Shown: in pieces, positions 41,662 through 52,980 of the stretch
Layout: each line of letters opens with the position of its first letter
Position numbering within the stretch: the stretch's first letter is position 1
Assembly: GCA_001303245.1 (NCBI GenBank)
Contig: LJNS01000011.1
Span: forward strand, 1-60,667
Reading direction: 5' to 3'
From: Gammaproteobacteria bacterium SG8_30
GTDB taxonomy: Bacteria; Pseudomonadota; Gammaproteobacteria; Steroidobacterales; Steroidobacteraceae
DNA length: 60,667 bases
Program-made: the position numbers and the translations under genes
Notes under the pieces: model-generated
Told to the model about the DNA's origin: nothing
Seen by the model: the letters and a program-made list of their open reading frames with translations, nothing else
Databases searched by the model: none

Positions 41662-43176
41662 TCACAGCTTCGAGGCCTGCAACTGAACGACCAGTTGCTC
41701 GACGGTCGGACGCATGGCTTCCAGCAGGGGCGCCGGCCATAGGCCCAGCAGCAGGACCGCAAATGCGAGCACCGCGAGCACGGCGAACTCCCGGCGAGTC
41801 ACATCACGCAGCGAGGCGACGCCGTCGTTACTGACGTCGCCCCAGACCACGCGTTTGACCAGCCAGAGCGTGTACGCCGCGCCCAGGATCAGCGTCGTGG
41901 CCGCCACGAAGGCGTACCAGAAGTTCGCCCTGAAGCTCGCGATGATGACCAGGAACTCGCCGACGAAGCCGGATGTCCCCGGCAGTCCGGCGTTCGCCAT
42001 GGCGAACAGCACCATGAAGAAGGCGAACACGGGCATGGTGTTGACCACGCCACCGTAGGCCGAGATCTCACGGGTGTGCAGACGGTCGTACAACACGCCG
42101 ACGCAGAAGAACATCGCTCCTGACACGAGGCCGTGCGAGATCATCTGCACCATGGCGCCGTCGATGCCCATGGCTGCGCCCCGAATCGAGCCCGTCACCT
42201 GCACGATGTCGAAGGCCAGGAAACACCCGAGCGTGACGAAGCCCATGTGCGCGATGGAGGAATAGGCGATCAGTTTCTTCATGTCCTGCTGGACGAGCGC
42301 GACGAAGCCGATGTAGGCAACGGCGACCAGTGACAGCGCAATGACCAGCCAGTCGAGCTCGCGGCTGGCGTCCGGCGTGATCGGCAGGCTGAAACGCAGG
42401 AAACCGTAGCCTCCCATCTTCAGCATGATGGCGGCCAGGATGACTGAACCGCCGGTCGGCGCCTCTACGTGCGCGTCCGGCAGCCAGGTGTGCACCGGCC
42501 ACATCGGGATCTTGACGGCGAAGGCGGCGAAGAACGCCAGGAAGATCAGGACCTGGGCCGTCATTCCGAGCGGCATCTGCTGAAGCGCCGCGATCTCGTA
42601 GCTGCCGCCCTGCAGGTACATCCAGATCAGTGCGACGAGCATGAACACCGAGCCGAGGAACGTGTACAGGAAGAACTTGACCGTAGCGTACACGCGGCGC
42701 GCACCACCCCAGATCCCGATGATGATGAACATCGGGATCAGCATTGCCTCCCAGAACACGTAGAAGAGCAGCGCATCGAGTGCCGAGAACACCCCGATCA
42801 TCAGCCCCTCCATGATCAGGAAGGCGGCGAAGTACTGGGCCGGCTTACGCTCGATTCTCTTCCAGGCCGCGACCACGACCAGCGGCGTGATGAACGCCGT
42901 CAGCAGCACGAGCGGCATTGAGATGCCGTCGACGCCGACGTGGTACCAGGCGTTCACGGTCGGGATCCAGGGTGCCCGCTCCACGAACTGCATCAGGGCG
43001 GTTCCCGTGTCGAAGCGCGTCCAGAGCGGCACGCAGAGGCCGAGGGTCGCGATCGAAGATACGAGCGCCACCCACTGGGCCCACCTGATGCGCGCGTCCC
43101 CAAGCGCCAGCGTAGCGACGCCGCCGGCGATCGGCAGCCATACGAGCCAGCTCAGCAGCGGGAAGTCCGGGCTCAT
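41662..43176 (-). CDS. nuoM: NADH-quinone oxidoreductase subunit M
   Basis: A 504-residue antiporter-like subunit with about 14 helices. Landmarks are VGVDGISMPLVLLTAFITPL near residue 80 (the Glu of the proton path follows), FFAAFAVKIPMWPVHTWLPD with the conserved Lys, and AHVEAPTGGSVILAAIMLKM and AYSSIAHMGFVTLGCF. It pumps protons in the membrane arm and is homologous to nuoL and nuoN. Starts 8 nt after the nuoL stop. Confidence 0.96.
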   Translation of the reverse strand: MSPDFPLLSWLVWLPIAGGVATLALGDARIRWAQWVALVSSIATLGLCVPLWTRFDTGTALMQFVERAPWIPTVNAWYHVGVDGISMPLVLLTAFITPLVVVAAWKRIERKPAQYFAAFLIMEGLMIGVFSALDALLFYVFWEAMLIPMFIIIGIWGGARRVYATVKFFLYTFLGSVFMLVALIWMYLQGGSYEIAALQQMPLGMTAQVLIFLAFFAAFAVKIPMWPVHTWLPDAHVEAPTGGSVILAAIMLKMGGYGFLRFSLPITPDASRELDWLVIALSLVAVAYIGFVALVQQDMKKLIAYSSIAHMGFVTLGCFLAFDIVQVTGSIRGAAMGIDGAMVQMISHGLVSGAMFFCVGVLYDRLHTREISAYGGVVNTMPVFAFFMVLFAMANAGLPGTSGFVGEFLVIIASFRANFWYAFVAATTLILGAAYTLWLVKRVVWGDVSNDGVASLRDVTRREFAVLAVLAFAVLLLGLWPAPLLEAMRPTVEQLVVQLQASKL

Positions 43177-43183
43177 CGTCGCG

Positions 43184-45148
43184 TCAACCCCTGAGCAGCA
43201 GCCATGCGAGCAGGACCGAGAGGCCGATCACCATTGCAAACGCGTAGTGATACAGGTATCCCGACTGGACGTGGCGGATCATCGCGGCAAGCGCGCCGAC
43301 AGCGCGGGCCGACCCGTTGACCAGCCAGCCGTCGATGATGCGCTCGTCGCCCCGCCTCCAGAGTCCGGTTCCGAAGGCCCTCGCTCCCGCCGCCACCACG
43401 TGCTCGTTGAACCAGTCGAAGTAGTACTTGTTGTCGAGCAACCGGTACAGCCTGAAGAACCGGGCCTGCAGGGCCTCGGGGATGTCCGGCCGCTTGAGAT
43501 AGAGGAACCAGGCCGTGGCCACTCCCGCTGCCGCCATCCAGGTCGCCGGCGCCATAAGTCCGTGCAGCACGAATCCTGCCGCACCGTGGAAATCTGCGAC
43601 GACCTCGGCCAGCGACCACTCCGCCTGCCGGCTGATCGCGTCGCCGAAGAAATTCCCCATCACCACCGGATCGACGGTCAGCCAGCCGACGAAGATCGAG
43701 GGCACGGCGAGCAGCACGAGAGGCAGGGTCACGACCCACGGCGTCTCGTGCAGGTGCTCTCGGGTGTGCTCGTCCATCCGCTCCTTGCCGTGGAAGGTCA
43801 TGAACACGAGCCTGAAGCTGTAGAGCGCCGTGACGAAGACGCCGAGCAGCAGGCACCAGTAGGCGTAGGTCGCTCCCTCGATGCCGTCGTGCCTGACCGC
43901 CTCGATGATCAGATCCTTAGAGAAGAACCCGGACATGCCCGGGAAGCCGATCAGTGCGAGGGAGCCGACGAGACAGGTCCAGTAGGTCACCGGCATGTAC
44001 CGGCGCAGGCCGCCCATCTCACGCATGTCCTGGCGGTGGTGCATCGCGATGATGACGGAACCGGCGGCAAGGAACAGCAGCGCCTTGAAGAACGCGTGGG
44101 TCATCAGGTGGAAGATGCCGGCCGAGTACGCGCCGACGCCGAGAGCGGCCGTCATGTAGCCGAGCTGGGACAGCGTCGAGTAGGCAATGACGCGCTTGAT
44201 GTCGTTGTTGACCAGGCCTAGCAGCCCCATGAACAGCGCGGTCGTCGCGCCGATGATCAGGATGAAGGACAGCGTCGCATCCGACGTGTCGAACAGCGGC
44301 GACAGGCGCGCCACCATGAAGATCCCGGCCGTGACCATCGTCGCGGCGTGGATCAGCGCGGAGATCGGCGTCGGACCTTCCATCGAGTCAGGCAGCCAGA
44401 CGTGCAGGGGTACCTGCGCCGACTTGCCCATGGCGCCGATGAACAGGCCGATGCAGATGACCGTCATGGCCTTCGTCGGCTCGCCGGGGGTGAGGAACAT
44501 GTCGTTGCCCAGGATCATGTCGACCCGCGCGAACACCTCCGCGTAGTCGAGCGTCCCGGTGTAGTAGACGACGCCGGCGATGCCCAGGATGAACCCGAAG
44601 TCGCCGATGCGGTTGACGATGAATGCCTTGAGATTGGCGAAGATCGCCGTGGGCCGCTTGTACCAGAAGCCGATGAGGAGGTAGGAGACCAGCCCGACCG
44701 CTTCCCAGCCGAAGAACAGCTGCAGGAAGTTGTTGGACATCACCAGCATCAGCATGGAGAACGTGAACAGGGAGATGTAGGCGAAGAATCGCTGGTAGCC
44801 CGGATCGTCGTGCATGTACCCGATCGTGTAGACGTGGACCATCAGCGAGACAAAGGTCACGACGGTCATCATCAGCGCAGAGAGCCGGTCGATCAGGAAG
44901 CCGATCTCCATTCGCATGCCGTCGCTGACCGCCCACGTGTAGACGCTGCCGTTGTACGGGTCCATCCCGTCGACGGCCAGCAGCTTGAGCACCCAGGCCG
45001 AGAGCGCGAATGACACCGCGACGCCCGCGATGCACAGGCTGTGGGAGACCGCACGCCCGATCCACCGGCCGAGGAAGCCCGACACGACGGCGGCTGCCAG
45101 CGGCGCCAGGACGATCGCGAGGTAGACCTGCTCCATCCCCATGTTCAA
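43184..45148 (-). CDS. nuoL: NADH-quinone oxidoreductase subunit L
   Basis: A 654-residue distal antiporter-like subunit. It shows VGREAVGL-type motif [20 protein letters not shown], then [40 protein letters not shown], and [16 protein letters not shown]. The C-terminal extension (residues 480-654) includes the lateral amphipathic helix region and final transmembrane helix. ATG 45148 overlaps the nuoK stop (ATGA). It is somewhat longer than E. coli NuoL (613), because of a longer C-terminal portion. Confidence 0.96.
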   Translation of the reverse strand: MNMGMEQVYLAIVLAPLAAAVVSGFLGRWIGRAVSHSLCIAGVAVSFALSAWVLKLLAVDGMDPYNGSVYTWAVSDGMRMEIGFLIDRLSALMMTVVTFVSLMVHVYTIGYMHDDPGYQRFFAYISLFTFSMLMLVMSNNFLQLFFGWEAVGLVSYLLIGFWYKRPTAIFANLKAFIVNRIGDFGFILGIAGVVYYTGTLDYAEVFARVDMILGNDMFLTPGEPTKAMTVICIGLFIGAMGKSAQVPLHVWLPDSMEGPTPISALIHAATMVTAGIFMVARLSPLFDTSDATLSFILIIGATTALFMGLLGLVNNDIKRVIAYSTLSQLGYMTAALGVGAYSAGIFHLMTHAFFKALLFLAAGSVIIAMHHRQDMREMGGLRRYMPVTYWTCLVGSLALIGFPGMSGFFSKDLIIEAVRHDGIEGATYAYWCLLLGVFVTALYSFRLVFMTFHGKERMDEHTREHLHETPWVVTLPLVLLAVPSIFVGWLTVDPVVMGNFFGDAISRQAEWSLAEVVADFHGAAGFVLHGLMAPATWMAAAGVATAWFLYLKRPDIPEALQARFFRLYRLLDNKYYFDWFNEHVVAAGARAFGTGLWRRGDERIIDGWLVNGSARAVGALAAMIRHVQSGYLYHYAFAMVIGLSVLLAWLLLRG

Positions 45149-45450
45149 CCCTTCATCGCGTCGAGTTCCTCGACGTTGATGCTGCGGCGCTGCCGGAAGA
45201 GCACGACGAGAATGGCGAGGCCGATCGCCGCCTCGGCAGCGGCCACGGTCAGGATGAAGAACACGAACACCTGTCCTTCAAGGTCGCCCAGGAACCTGGA
45301 GAACGCCACGAAGTTGAAGTTCACCGCCAGCAGCATCAGCTCGATGCACATGAGCAGCACGATGACGTTCTTGCGGTTCAGGAAGATCCCTGCGATCGCG
45401 ATCGCGAACAGGATCCCTCCCAGCAACAGATAGTGCTGGAGGGTGATCAC
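45145..45450 (-). CDS. nuoK: NADH-quinone oxidoreductase subunit K
   Basis: A 101-residue protein with three transmembrane helices. The GTG start at 45450 overlaps the nuoJ stop (GTGA). The conserved Glu residues essential for proton translocation are visible in [20 protein letters not shown] (helix 2) and [15 protein letters not shown] (helix 3). Length equals the family standard (about 100). It sits in the membrane arm between NuoJ and the antiporter subunits. Confidence 0.96.
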   Translation of the reverse strand: MITLQHYLLLGGILFAIAIAGIFLNRKNVIVLLMCIELMLLAVNFNFVAFSRFLGDLEGQVFVFFILTVAAAEAAIGLAILVVLFRQRRSINVEELDAMKG

Positions 45451-46049
45451 TGCTCGACCTCCGGCTCCACTTTCACGAGCCGCACCCGGTCCTGCCGCCG
45501 CACCGCCACCTGCCGCGAGACGTCCTGGGTCCTGAGTCCCTCGCGCCTGCGCATCGTCAGAGCGATGGCGGCGACGATCGCGATCAGCAGCACCACGGCC
45601 GCGAGCTGGAAGGGGTAGACGTAGTCGGTGTAGAGCACCTCACCGATGGCCGCGGTGTTGCTGTAATCGGCCGGTAGCGGCGCCGTGCCGCCGGTCACGT
45701 CCATTCCCAGGCGCTTGACCCAGAGCACGTAGTACATCTCGACGACGACGATCACGGCGACCAGCGCCCCGAGCGGCGCGTAGCGGGTGAAGCCCTCGCG
45801 CAGCTTCTCGATGTTGATGTCGAGCATCATGACCACGAACAGGAACAGCACCATCACCGCGCCTACGTAGACCAGGACCAGCACTATGGCCAGGAACTCC
45901 GCCTCGATCAGCAGCCACAGCACCGCACTGTTGAAGAAGCACAGCACGAGGAACAGCACGGAGTGCACCGGATTGCGCGACGCGATGACGCCGATCGCGG
46001 CACCCAGCAGCACCGCCGCGAACGCATAGAAGAGGATCTCGGTCAACAT
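45447..46049 (-). CDS. nuoJ: NADH-quinone oxidoreductase subunit J
   Basis: A 200-residue subunit with five helices. It has the characteristic third helix [20 protein letters not shown], which includes the pi-bulge Tyr-Val-Gly-Ala segment, preceded by [20 protein letters not shown]. The C-terminus is basic and polar ([20 protein letters not shown]). Starts at ATG 46049, 65 nt after nuoI, the only notable gap inside the operon. Overlaps nuoK by 4 nt. Confidence 0.95.
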   Translation of the reverse strand: MLTEILFYAFAAVLLGAAIGVIASRNPVHSVLFLVLCFFNSAVLWLLIEAEFLAIVLVLVYVGAVMVLFLFVVMMLDINIEKLREGFTRYAPLGALVAVIVVVEMYYVLWVKRLGMDVTGGTAPLPADYSNTAAIGEVLYTDYVYPFQLAAVVLLIAIVAAIALTMRRREGLRTQDVSRQVAVRRQDRVRLVKVEPEVEQ

Positions 46050-46114
46050 GAGCCCCAGCGGTCTCCCTTTGGGCCGGAGCTGCGCCTCCGGCCAGACGTT
46101 CTTCCGCGCCGACC

Positions 46115-46603
46115 CTACCGGTACGGCGCGTCGGCGGCCTTGTCCGCCGCGATCATTGATTCGTACTTCTCGCCTATCGCGAGCAGCTTGTCCTTGTTCA
46201 TGATGTTTTCACCCCGGTTCTCCATGTGGTATTCGTGGATCCGGGTCTCGACGATGGCGTCCACCGGGCAGGCTTCCTCGCAGAAGCCGCAGTAGATGCA
46301 CTTGAACAGGTCGATGTCGTAACGCGTCGTCCGACGCGTGCCGTCGTCCGCCACGTCCGAATCGATGGTTATCGCCTGCGCCGGGCACACCGCCTCGCAG
46401 AGCTTGCAGGCGATGCAGCGCTCCTGGCCGTTCGGATAGCGCCGCAGCGCGTGCAGGCCCCGGAAGCGGGGCGACTGCGGCGCCTTCTCCTCCGGGTAGA
46501 TCAGTGTGACCTTCGGTGCGAAGAACTGCCGGATCGTCACCGACATGCCGACCAGCAGCTCGGTCAGGAAGAAGGTCTTGAAGAGACTGCGTGCACCGGC
46601 CAT
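46115..46603 (-). CDS. nuoI: NADH-quinone oxidoreductase subunit I (two [4Fe-4S])
   Basis: A 162-residue ferredoxin-like subunit holding clusters N6a and N6b. Both motifs are complete: [16 protein letters not shown] near residue 60 and [16 protein letters not shown] near 100. The N-terminal amphipathic helix ([20 protein letters not shown]) anchors it to the membrane, and [17 protein letters not shown] precedes the first cluster. It passes electrons from NuoG to NuoB. Ends with a polar tail. Confidence 0.97.
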   Translation of the reverse strand: MAGARSLFKTFFLTELLVGMSVTIRQFFAPKVTLIYPEEKAPQSPRFRGLHALRRYPNGQERCIACKLCEAVCPAQAITIDSDVADDGTRRTTRYDIDLFKCIYCGFCEEACPVDAIVETRIHEYHMENRGENIMNKDKLLAIGEKYESMIAADKAADAPYR

Positions 46604-46612
46604 GTCAGCTCC

Positions 46613-47686
46613 TCATGCCGCCCACGGCCCGACCTTGAACCAGACCATGACGCCCTCGACGGCGAGCCAGGCCAGCGTCACGGGAATCAGCACCTTCCAT
46701 CCGAGGCGCATGATCTGGTCGTAGCGGTAACGCGGGAAGGTCGCCCGGATCCAGAGGTAGATGAAGATGAAGCCGCCGATCTTGAGGAACAGCCAGAAGA
46801 AGGACGGCTGGGTGATGAACCAGGCATCCGGCAGGTAGCCCTCGAACGGCGACAGCCAGCCACCGAGGAACATGACCGCGGCCAGCGCCGAGATCAGGAT
46901 CATGTTCGCGTACTCGGGCAGCGCGAACAGCGTCGCGAACGCGGCCCCGGAGTACTCGACGTGGAACCCGGCGACGATCTCCGACTCCCCCTCGGCCACG
47001 TCGAAGGGGGCGCGGTTGGTCTCCGCCACACCGGAAATGAAATAGACGACGAACAGCGGGAACAGCCAGAACCAGTGCCAGGCGAGTGCCCCGCCCTGTT
47101 GCGAACGGACGATCTCGCCCAGGTTCAGGCTGCCTGCCGCCATCAGGACACCGACGATGGCGAATCCCATGGCCAGCTCGTATGCCACCATCTGCGCCGC
47201 GGAACGCATGGCACCCAGGAAGGCGTACTTGGAATTGGCCGCCCATCCGGCCAGGATCACGCCGTACACGCCGAGCGACGTGAGCGCCAGGATGAACAGC
47301 AGTCCGGCATTGATGTCTGCGAGCACGAACTCCGGCGAGAACGGGATGACGGCCCACGCCGCCAGCGCCGGCACCAGCACGATCAGCGGCGCCAGCAGGA
47401 ACAGCTTCCTGTCGGCGTTGGCCGGGACGAGAACTTCCTTGAAGAGCAGCTTGATCACGTCGGCGAACGGCTGCGCCAGCCCGCGCAGGATCGGCAGGCC
47501 GAACAGCGAAATCCGGTTCGGTCCGAGGCGCAGCTGCATGTAGCCGATGACCTTGCGCTCCGCGAGGGTCGTGAAAGCTACGGCCATCACGACGCCGAGC
47601 ATGACGCCGACGACCGCGAGGGTCGTCAGGATCAGCGACCTCGCGTCGGTGGGCAGTCCGCTCCAGATCGCAACCAGGCTGTCCAA
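46613..47686 (-). CDS. nuoH: NADH-quinone oxidoreductase subunit H
   Basis: A 357-residue membrane subunit that forms the quinone-entry cavity. Hallmarks are [20 protein letters not shown] (residues 38-57), [20 protein letters not shown], and the acidic loop [16 protein letters not shown] near 231. Eight transmembrane helices. It appears to start with TTG at 47686 ([10 protein letters not shown]), 12 nt after the nuoG stop. Length is near E. coli NuoH (325), with a slightly longer C-terminus. Confidence 0.95.
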   Translation of the reverse strand: MDSLVAIWSGLPTDARSLILTTLAVVGVMLGVVMAVAFTTLAERKVIGYMQLRLGPNRISLFGLPILRGLAQPFADVIKLLFKEVLVPANADRKLFLLAPLIVLVPALAAWAVIPFSPEFVLADINAGLLFILALTSLGVYGVILAGWAANSKYAFLGAMRSAAQMVAYELAMGFAIVGVLMAAGSLNLGEIVRSQQGGALAWHWFWLFPLFVVYFISGVAETNRAPFDVAEGESEIVAGFHVEYSGAAFATLFALPEYANMILISALAAVMFLGGWLSPFEGYLPDAWFITQPSFFWLFLKIGGFIFIYLWIRATFPRYRYDQIMRLGWKVLIPVTLAWLAVEGVMVWFKVGPWAA

Positions 47687-47698
47687 TTTCCGTCCCCC

Positions 47699-49873
47699 TC
47701 AGGCGGCCGTTCCCGCCCTGGCCAGGGCGGTCTTCTGCAAGGACTCTGCGCGGCGCACCAGGGAATCCGTACCGTAGATGGGCACCGGAGCCAGATCCAC
47801 CGCCACGGCGACATCCTGTACCTGTCGCTCGACCGGCACCGGTGGCTCCGGTGCCGCGGCGAGGGCGCGCAGCTCGTTGCGGACTTCTTCGGTCGAGTTG
47901 TAGTCGAAGCCCGGCAGCCCCAGCAGGTTGCCCAGCACGCGCAGGATCTTCCAGCCCGGCCGTGCCTCCCCCGGCGGCGCGACGCAGCCGGCCCAGCTCT
48001 GCCAGCGGCCTTCCGCGTTGACGAAAGTGCCCGAAGCCTCGGCGAAGGCCGCCAGCGGCAGGAGCACGCTGGCCCATTCCTTCATGGCATCCGTCGCATA
48101 GGGGGTCACCGCCACGGCGAAACCGGAGCGCTGCAGCATCGCCGCCGCACGCGGCGCCGCGACATCGAGGCCCGGCTCGATGCCGCCATACACGATGCAC
48201 GCCCCGGAGGGGCGCGCGAGCATGCGGCCGACGTCGAGGCCAGGAGTCTGCGCCTTTTTGCCTCCTGCTTCACGGTGAGGCAGCGCGCCTGCAAGCCATG
48301 CGCCCGCGGCATTGGCCCCGTCTGCGAGCAGCCCGACGGTACAACCGGTCAGCTCCCCCAGCGCCACGGCGGCTGCCTTCAGGTCAGCATAGGCCGGGTG
48401 CCTTTGGGCGAGGTTCCCGAGCAGCACGAGGCGCCGCCCTTCGGCGGCCAGCGACTCGGCAATGGCGCGATGGCGCTCGTCGGGCACCGCGCCGGCAGCC
48501 AGGGTGGCAACGCGGGACGGCACTTCGCCGCCGGCAGACCCGGCCGCAGCCTTCACGATGCACGCCAACTCCCTCAGCCACTCGCCTGCGGGTCGCGCCA
48601 GTTCCGCCGCCACGGGGAAGAATACGGGCCGCCGCTCCGTGTCGAGGAAGCTCACGCGCGCCCGGTTGCGCACGGCCGCCTGCCGCACGCGATGGGCGAG
48701 GATGGGCGCCTCGTGGCGCACGTGGCAGCCGACGGCGAGCAGCGCATCGAGCCGGCTCACGTCGGCAAGGGGCAGCCCGAGCGCTGGAAAGACCGGGTCC
48801 GCCTCCTGGTCGCGGAAGTCCGTCTGGCGCAGGCGGCTGTCCACGTTTCCGCTGCCGAGGCCGCGCGCGATCCGGCCGAGCAGGTAGAGTTCCTCCGTAG
48901 TCGCCGACGGCGCGGCGAGGAAATCGATCGACGAAGCTCCCGCGTCCTGCAGCGCGTCCTTGAGCCCGTGTGCGACCCTCGTCAGCGCCGTTTCCCAGTC
49001 GACGCTCCGCCACTCGCCGTCGTCCCTGACCATCGGCCGATCCAGGCGATCGGCGGAGTAGATGCCCTCGTAGGAAAAACGGTCGCGATCCGTTATCCAA
49101 GTCTCGTTGATCGATTCGTTCGCACGGGGCACGACGCGCAGCAGGCGGCCCCGCAGAACGTGCGCATAAAGGTTGGTGCCCACGGCATCGTGCGGCGAGA
49201 CCAGCTCATGCTGGGTCATCTCCCAGGACCGGCCCCGGTGGCGGAACGGCTTGGAATTGAGCGCACCCACCGGGCAAAGGTCGATCACGTTGCCCGAGAG
49301 CTCGTGGTCGACGCTGCGCTCGACCCACGTGCCGATCTCCATGTTCTCGCCCCGACCGGTCGTGCCCAGTTCCTGCATCCCCGCAATCTCGGCTGTGAAG
49401 CGCACGCAGCGGGTGCAATGGATGCAGCGGGTCATGTCGGTTGAGACGAGCGGACCCAGGTCCTTGTCCTTCACGACGCGCTTGCGCTCGGTGAAGCGCG
49501 ACACCGAGCTGCCGAAGCCCTGCGCCAGGTCCTGCAGCTCGCACTCCCCTCCCTGGTCGCAGATGGGGCAGTCGAGCGGGTGGTTGATCAGCAGGAACTC
49601 CATCGTGGCCTTCTGTGCAGCGATCGCCCGCGGCGAGCGCGTGAAGGCCTTCATGCCTTCCGCGACCGGCGTGGCACAGGCCGGCAAGGGCTTCGGCGCC
49701 TTTTCCACCTCGACCAGGCACATGCGGCAGTTGGCGGCCACCGAGAGCTTCTCGTGATAGCAGAATCGCGGCACGTAGATGCCCGCCGCATCGGTGGCCT
49801 CGATGAGCATCTGGCCCTTGCGCGCCTTCAGCGGCACGCCGTCGACTTCGATGTTGACCAGGTCGTCGCTCAT
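47699..49873 (-). CDS. nuoG: NADH-quinone oxidoreductase subunit G
   Basis: A 724-residue iron-sulphur subunit. The N-terminal [2Fe-2S] domain has CYHEKLSVAANCRMC and CATP. Next come the His/Cys-liganded cluster HPLDCPICDQGGECELQ and the [4Fe-4S] motif TRCIHCTRCVRF with CPVGAL near 208. The molybdopterin-oxidoreductase-like remainder is inactive in family members. It is shorter than E. coli NuoG (908) and resembles the mitochondrial/alphaproteobacterial form, without the extra N7 cluster that I can see. ATG 49873 is supported by the family start (DLVNIEVDGVPLKA). Confidence 0.94.
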   Translation of the reverse strand: MSDDLVNIEVDGVPLKARKGQMLIEATDAAGIYVPRFCYHEKLSVAANCRMCLVEVEKAPKPLPACATPVAEGMKAFTRSPRAIAAQKATMEFLLINHPLDCPICDQGGECELQDLAQGFGSSVSRFTERKRVVKDKDLGPLVSTDMTRCIHCTRCVRFTAEIAGMQELGTTGRGENMEIGTWVERSVDHELSGNVIDLCPVGALNSKPFRHRGRSWEMTQHELVSPHDAVGTNLYAHVLRGRLLRVVPRANESINETWITDRDRFSYEGIYSADRLDRPMVRDDGEWRSVDWETALTRVAHGLKDALQDAGASSIDFLAAPSATTEELYLLGRIARGLGSGNVDSRLRQTDFRDQEADPVFPALGLPLADVSRLDALLAVGCHVRHEAPILAHRVRQAAVRNRARVSFLDTERRPVFFPVAAELARPAGEWLRELACIVKAAAGSAGGEVPSRVATLAAGAVPDERHRAIAESLAAEGRRLVLLGNLAQRHPAYADLKAAAVALGELTGCTVGLLADGANAAGAWLAGALPHREAGGKKAQTPGLDVGRMLARPSGACIVYGGIEPGLDVAAPRAAAMLQRSGFAVAVTPYATDAMKEWASVLLPLAAFAEASGTFVNAEGRWQSWAGCVAPPGEARPGWKILRVLGNLLGLPGFDYNSTEEVRNELRALAAAPEPPVPVERQVQDVAVAVDLAPVPIYGTDSLVRRAESLQKTALARAGTAA

Positions 49874-49904
49874 GGAGATTCCGTTGAGACGTCCGTCGGT
49901 TGGC

Positions 49905-51194
49905 TCAGGCCGCGCGGGCCTGCGACTCGACGATGCTCCGGCCGCCGTTCGCAATCATGTACTCGAACTCGTGACGGAACCGGCGGACGAAGCTCTGCAC
50001 GGGCCAGGCGGCCGCGTCGCCCAGCGCGCAGATGGTGTGACCCTCGATCTGGTTCGCCACTCCCACGAGCAGGTCCAGGTCGCGCATCTCGCCTTGCCCG
50101 GCCAGGATCCGCCGCACCACACGGTTCATCCAGCCCGTGCCCTCGCGGCAGGGCGTGCACTGGCCGCAGGACTCGGCCATGTAGAAGCGGGATATCCGCT
50201 CGAGCACGCGCACCATGCAGGTGGTCTCGTCCATGACGATCACCGCCGCCGAGCCGACCGCGGACCCGGCCTTGCGCAGCGAGTCGTAGTCCATCGTGCA
50301 GTCGATGATGTCCGCCGCCGGCAGCACCGGAACCGAAGAGCCCCCCGGAATGACGGCCTTGAGTTCGTGCCCGTCGCGGACGCCGCCGGCGATCGCCAGC
50401 AGGTCGCGGAAAGGAATCCCCATCGGGAGCTCGTAGTTGCCGGGCTCGTTCACGTGTCCCGAGACCGAAAAGATCACCGTGCCGCCGGCATTCGCGGTGC
50501 CGAGCTCCGCGAACCACTTCGCGCCCTTGCGCATGATCGCGGGTACGCTCGCGAAGGACTGCGTGTTGTTGATCGTGGTCGGACGGCCGTACAGGCCGAA
50601 GTTGGCCGGGAACGGCGGCTTGAACCGCGGCTTGCCCTGCTTGCCCTCGAGCGACTCCAGCAGCGCGGTCTCCTCGCCGCAGATGTAGGCACCGGCGCCG
50701 ACGAAGGCGTAGAGGTCGAAGTCCACCCCGGACCCGAGGAGGTTGCGGCCGAGAAGACCCGCCGCGTAGGCCTCCTTCAGCGCCGCCTCGAAGCGCGGCA
50801 CGGGCTCCGCGAGGAACTCGCCACGGATGTAGTTGTAGCCGACCGTGGCCCCCATCGCGTAGCCGCCGATCGCCATGCCCTCGATCACCGAGTGGGGGTT
50901 GTAGCGCAGGATGTCGCGGTCGTGGCACGTGCCTGGCTCGCTTTCGTCGGAGTTGCAGACGACGTACTTCTGCCCCGGCGCCGTGCGCGGCATGAAGCTC
51001 CACTTGAGCCCGGTCGGGAAACCCGCCCCGCCGCGTCCACGCAGGCCCGATGCCTTCACTTCCTCGATGATCTGCTCTGGGGGCGTCTTCTCCCTCAGGA
51101 TCCGCTCCCAGGCCTCGTAGCCGCCCGTCCGACGGTAGGTCTCGAGCGTCCAGCTGCGCTCGTGCGCCAGTGGCTCGAAGACGACCTGGTTCAT
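49905..51194 (-). CDS. nuoF: NADH-quinone oxidoreductase subunit F
   Basis: A 429-residue NADH/FMN-binding subunit. FMN site [16 protein letters not shown] near residue 50 and [23 protein letters not shown]-related [20 protein letters not shown]; cluster N3 in [15 protein letters not shown] with the fourth Cys in [13 protein letters not shown]. The start is either ATG 51194 or the GTG at 51218 that overlaps the nuoE stop (GTGA). ATG is used because the protein then begins close to the family start. It takes hydride from NADH. Confidence 0.95.
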   Translation of the reverse strand: MNQVVFEPLAHERSWTLETYRRTGGYEAWERILREKTPPEQIIEEVKASGLRGRGGAGFPTGLKWSFMPRTAPGQKYVVCNSDESEPGTCHDRDILRYNPHSVIEGMAIGGYAMGATVGYNYIRGEFLAEPVPRFEAALKEAYAAGLLGRNLLGSGVDFDLYAFVGAGAYICGEETALLESLEGKQGKPRFKPPFPANFGLYGRPTTINNTQSFASVPAIMRKGAKWFAELGTANAGGTVIFSVSGHVNEPGNYELPMGIPFRDLLAIAGGVRDGHELKAVIPGGSSVPVLPAADIIDCTMDYDSLRKAGSAVGSAAVIVMDETTCMVRVLERISRFYMAESCGQCTPCREGTGWMNRVVRRILAGQGEMRDLDLLVGVANQIEGHTICALGDAAAWPVQSFVRRFRHEFEYMIANGGRSIVESQARAA

Positions 51195-51214
51195 CGCATG
51201 CGGCGGGCCCACGC

Positions 51215-51721
51215 TCACTTCACCTCGTCCAGGATCCGCACCGCCTTCTCGGGCGTGAGGTTCTCGTGGTACACGTGATCGACCATCATCATCGGCGCGT
51301 TGTTGCAGGCGGCCAGGCACTCCTCCTCGCGCTTCAGGAAAAACTTGCCGTCGGGCGTGCTCTCGCCGGTCTTGACGCCGAGGTGTCTCTCGACGGCTTC
51401 CACGATCCGGTCCGAGCCGCAGAGCATGCAGCTGATGTTGGTGCAGATCGACACGTGCACCCGGCCCACCGGCTTCGTCTCGAACATCGAGTAGAAGCTG
51501 GCGACCTCGTAGACCTGAATGGGGGGCAGACCGAGGTAATCGGCCACCGCATCCATCAGATCGGTCGTGAGGTAGCCCTGGTTCTGGTGCTGGGCCGCGC
51601 GCAGTGCCGAAATGACGGCCGAGCGCTTGCGATCCGCCGGGAACCTCGCCACCCATTCGTCGATCTCGTGCCGCGTGTGCTCGGAGAGCAGGCCGCTCGT
51701 CGCCGTCGCATCCGCGCTCAC
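51215..51721 (-). CDS. nuoE: NADH-quinone oxidoreductase subunit E
   Basis: A 168-residue thioredoxin-like subunit carrying [2Fe-2S] cluster N1a. Cluster Cys are in [11 protein letters not shown] and [11 protein letters not shown]. The helical N-terminus is [20 protein letters not shown] followed by [18 protein letters not shown], both typical. The GTG start at 51721 overlaps the nuoD stop (GTGA). It works with NuoF at the tip of the peripheral arm. Confidence 0.95.
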   Translation of the reverse strand: MSADATATSGLLSEHTRHEIDEWVARFPADRKRSAVISALRAAQHQNQGYLTTDLMDAVADYLGLPPIQVYEVASFYSMFETKPVGRVHVSICTNISCMLCGSDRIVEAVERHLGVKTGESTPDGKFFLKREEECLAACNNAPMMMVDHVYHENLTPEKAVRILDEVK

Positions 51722-52980
51722 CGGTCGATCTCCCCGAAGACGATGTCCATGGTGCCGATCACGGCCACCACGTCCGCCAGCATGTGTCCCCGCACCATCT
51801 CGTCCATGGCGGCGAGGTGCGCGAAGCCCGGAGCACGGCACTTCAGCCGGTACGGCTTGTTGGCGCCGTCGGAGACGAGCCAGACGCCGAACTCGCCCTT
51901 GGGTGCCTCCACGGCCGCATAGCTCTCCCCTTCGGGCACGCAGTAGCCTTCCGTGAACAGCTTGAAGTGGTGAATGAGGGCTTCCATGTCGTCCTTCATC
52001 TCCGGGCGCGACGGCGGCGTCACCTTGTGGTCGCCCAGCATCACCGGGCCCTGATTCGCGCGCAGCCACTCCACGCACTGCCGGATGATGCGGTTGGACT
52101 GGCGCAACTCCTCGATCCGGACCAGGTAGCGGTCGTAGCAGTCGCCGTTGACGCCGACCGGGATGTCGAAGTCCATCCTCTCGTAGACCTCGTAAGGCTG
52201 CTTCCGGCGCAGGTCCCAGGCCAGGCCCGAGCCGCGCAGCATCGGACCCGTGAAGCCGAGCTGCAGCGCACGTTCCGGCGATACCACGCCGATACCCACG
52301 GTGCGCTGCTTCCAGATCCGGTTGTCTGTCAGCAGCGTCTCGTACTCGTCCACGCAGGCGGGGAAACGCTCGGTGAAGTCCCAGATGAAGTCCAGCAGCG
52401 AGCCCTGCCGCCGCGCGTTGAGCCCCTCGAGCTCCTTCGTGCTGCGGAACTTCGACGGCTGGTGCTGGGGCATACGGTCCGGCAGGTCGCGGTAGACGCC
52501 GCCGGGCCGATAGTAGGTCGCGTGCATGCGCGTTCCGGAGACCGCCTCGTAGCAGTCCATCAGGTCTTCGCGCTCGCGGAATGCGTAGAGGAAGACGGTC
52601 ATCGCACCGATGTCGAGGCCGTGCGAGCCGAGCCACATGAGGTGGTTCAGGATGCGCGTGATCTCGTCGAACATGACGCGGATGTACTGCGCCCGCTCCG
52701 GCGGCCGGATGCCCATCAGCTTCTCGATGGCCAGCACGTAGGCGTGCTCGTTGCACATCATCGAGACGTAGTCGAGCCGGTCCATGTAGCCGATGGAGTG
52801 GTTGAAAGGTTTGGATTCCGCAAGCTTCTCCGTCCCCCGGTGCAGCAGCCCGACGTGCGGATCCGCCTTCTGGATCACTTCGCCGTCCATCTCGAGGACC
52901 AGGCGCAGGACGCCGTGCGCCGCGGGATGCTGCGGCCCGAAGTTGAGCGTGAAGTTGCGGATCTCAGCCACGCTCGGCAC
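51718..52980 (-). CDS. nuoD: NADH-quinone oxidoreductase subunit D
   Basis: A 420-residue hydrogenase-like subunit lining the quinone pocket. It contains [20 protein letters not shown] near the start, [35 protein letters not shown] and [14 protein letters not shown]. It is encoded separately from nuoC, unlike the fused NuoCD of E. coli. The start is GTG 52980, overlapping the nuoC end by 17 nt; an internal GTG at 52971 is possible. Confidence 0.96.
   Translation of the reverse strand: MPSVAEIRNFTLNFGPQHPAAHGVLRLVLEMDGEVIQKADPHVGLLHRGTEKLAESKPFNHSIGYMDRLDYVSMMCNEHAYVLAIEKLMGIRPPERAQYIRVMFDEITRILNHLMWLGSHGLDIGAMTVFLYAFREREDLMDCYEAVSGTRMHATYYRPGGVYRDLPDRMPQHQPSKFRSTKELEGLNARRQGSLLDFIWDFTERFPACVDEYETLLTDNRIWKQRTVGIGVVSPERALQLGFTGPMLRGSGLAWDLRRKQPYEVYERMDFDIPVGVNGDCYDRYLVRIEELRQSNRIIRQCVEWLRANQGPVMLGDHKVTPPSRPEMKDDMEALIHHFKLFTEGYCVPEGESYAAVEAPKGEFGVWLVSDGANKPYRLKCRAPGFAHLAAMDEMVRGHMLADVVAVIGTMDIVFGEIDR

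Noticed and set aside
46226..49444. A plus-strand open frame of 1072 codons antisense to nuoG, nuoH and nuoI
   Set aside because: It is the mirror of genuine complex I genes in G+C-rich DNA. Its translation is Arg/Gly/His-rich without domains, and the minus-strand proteins carry complete cluster motifs.
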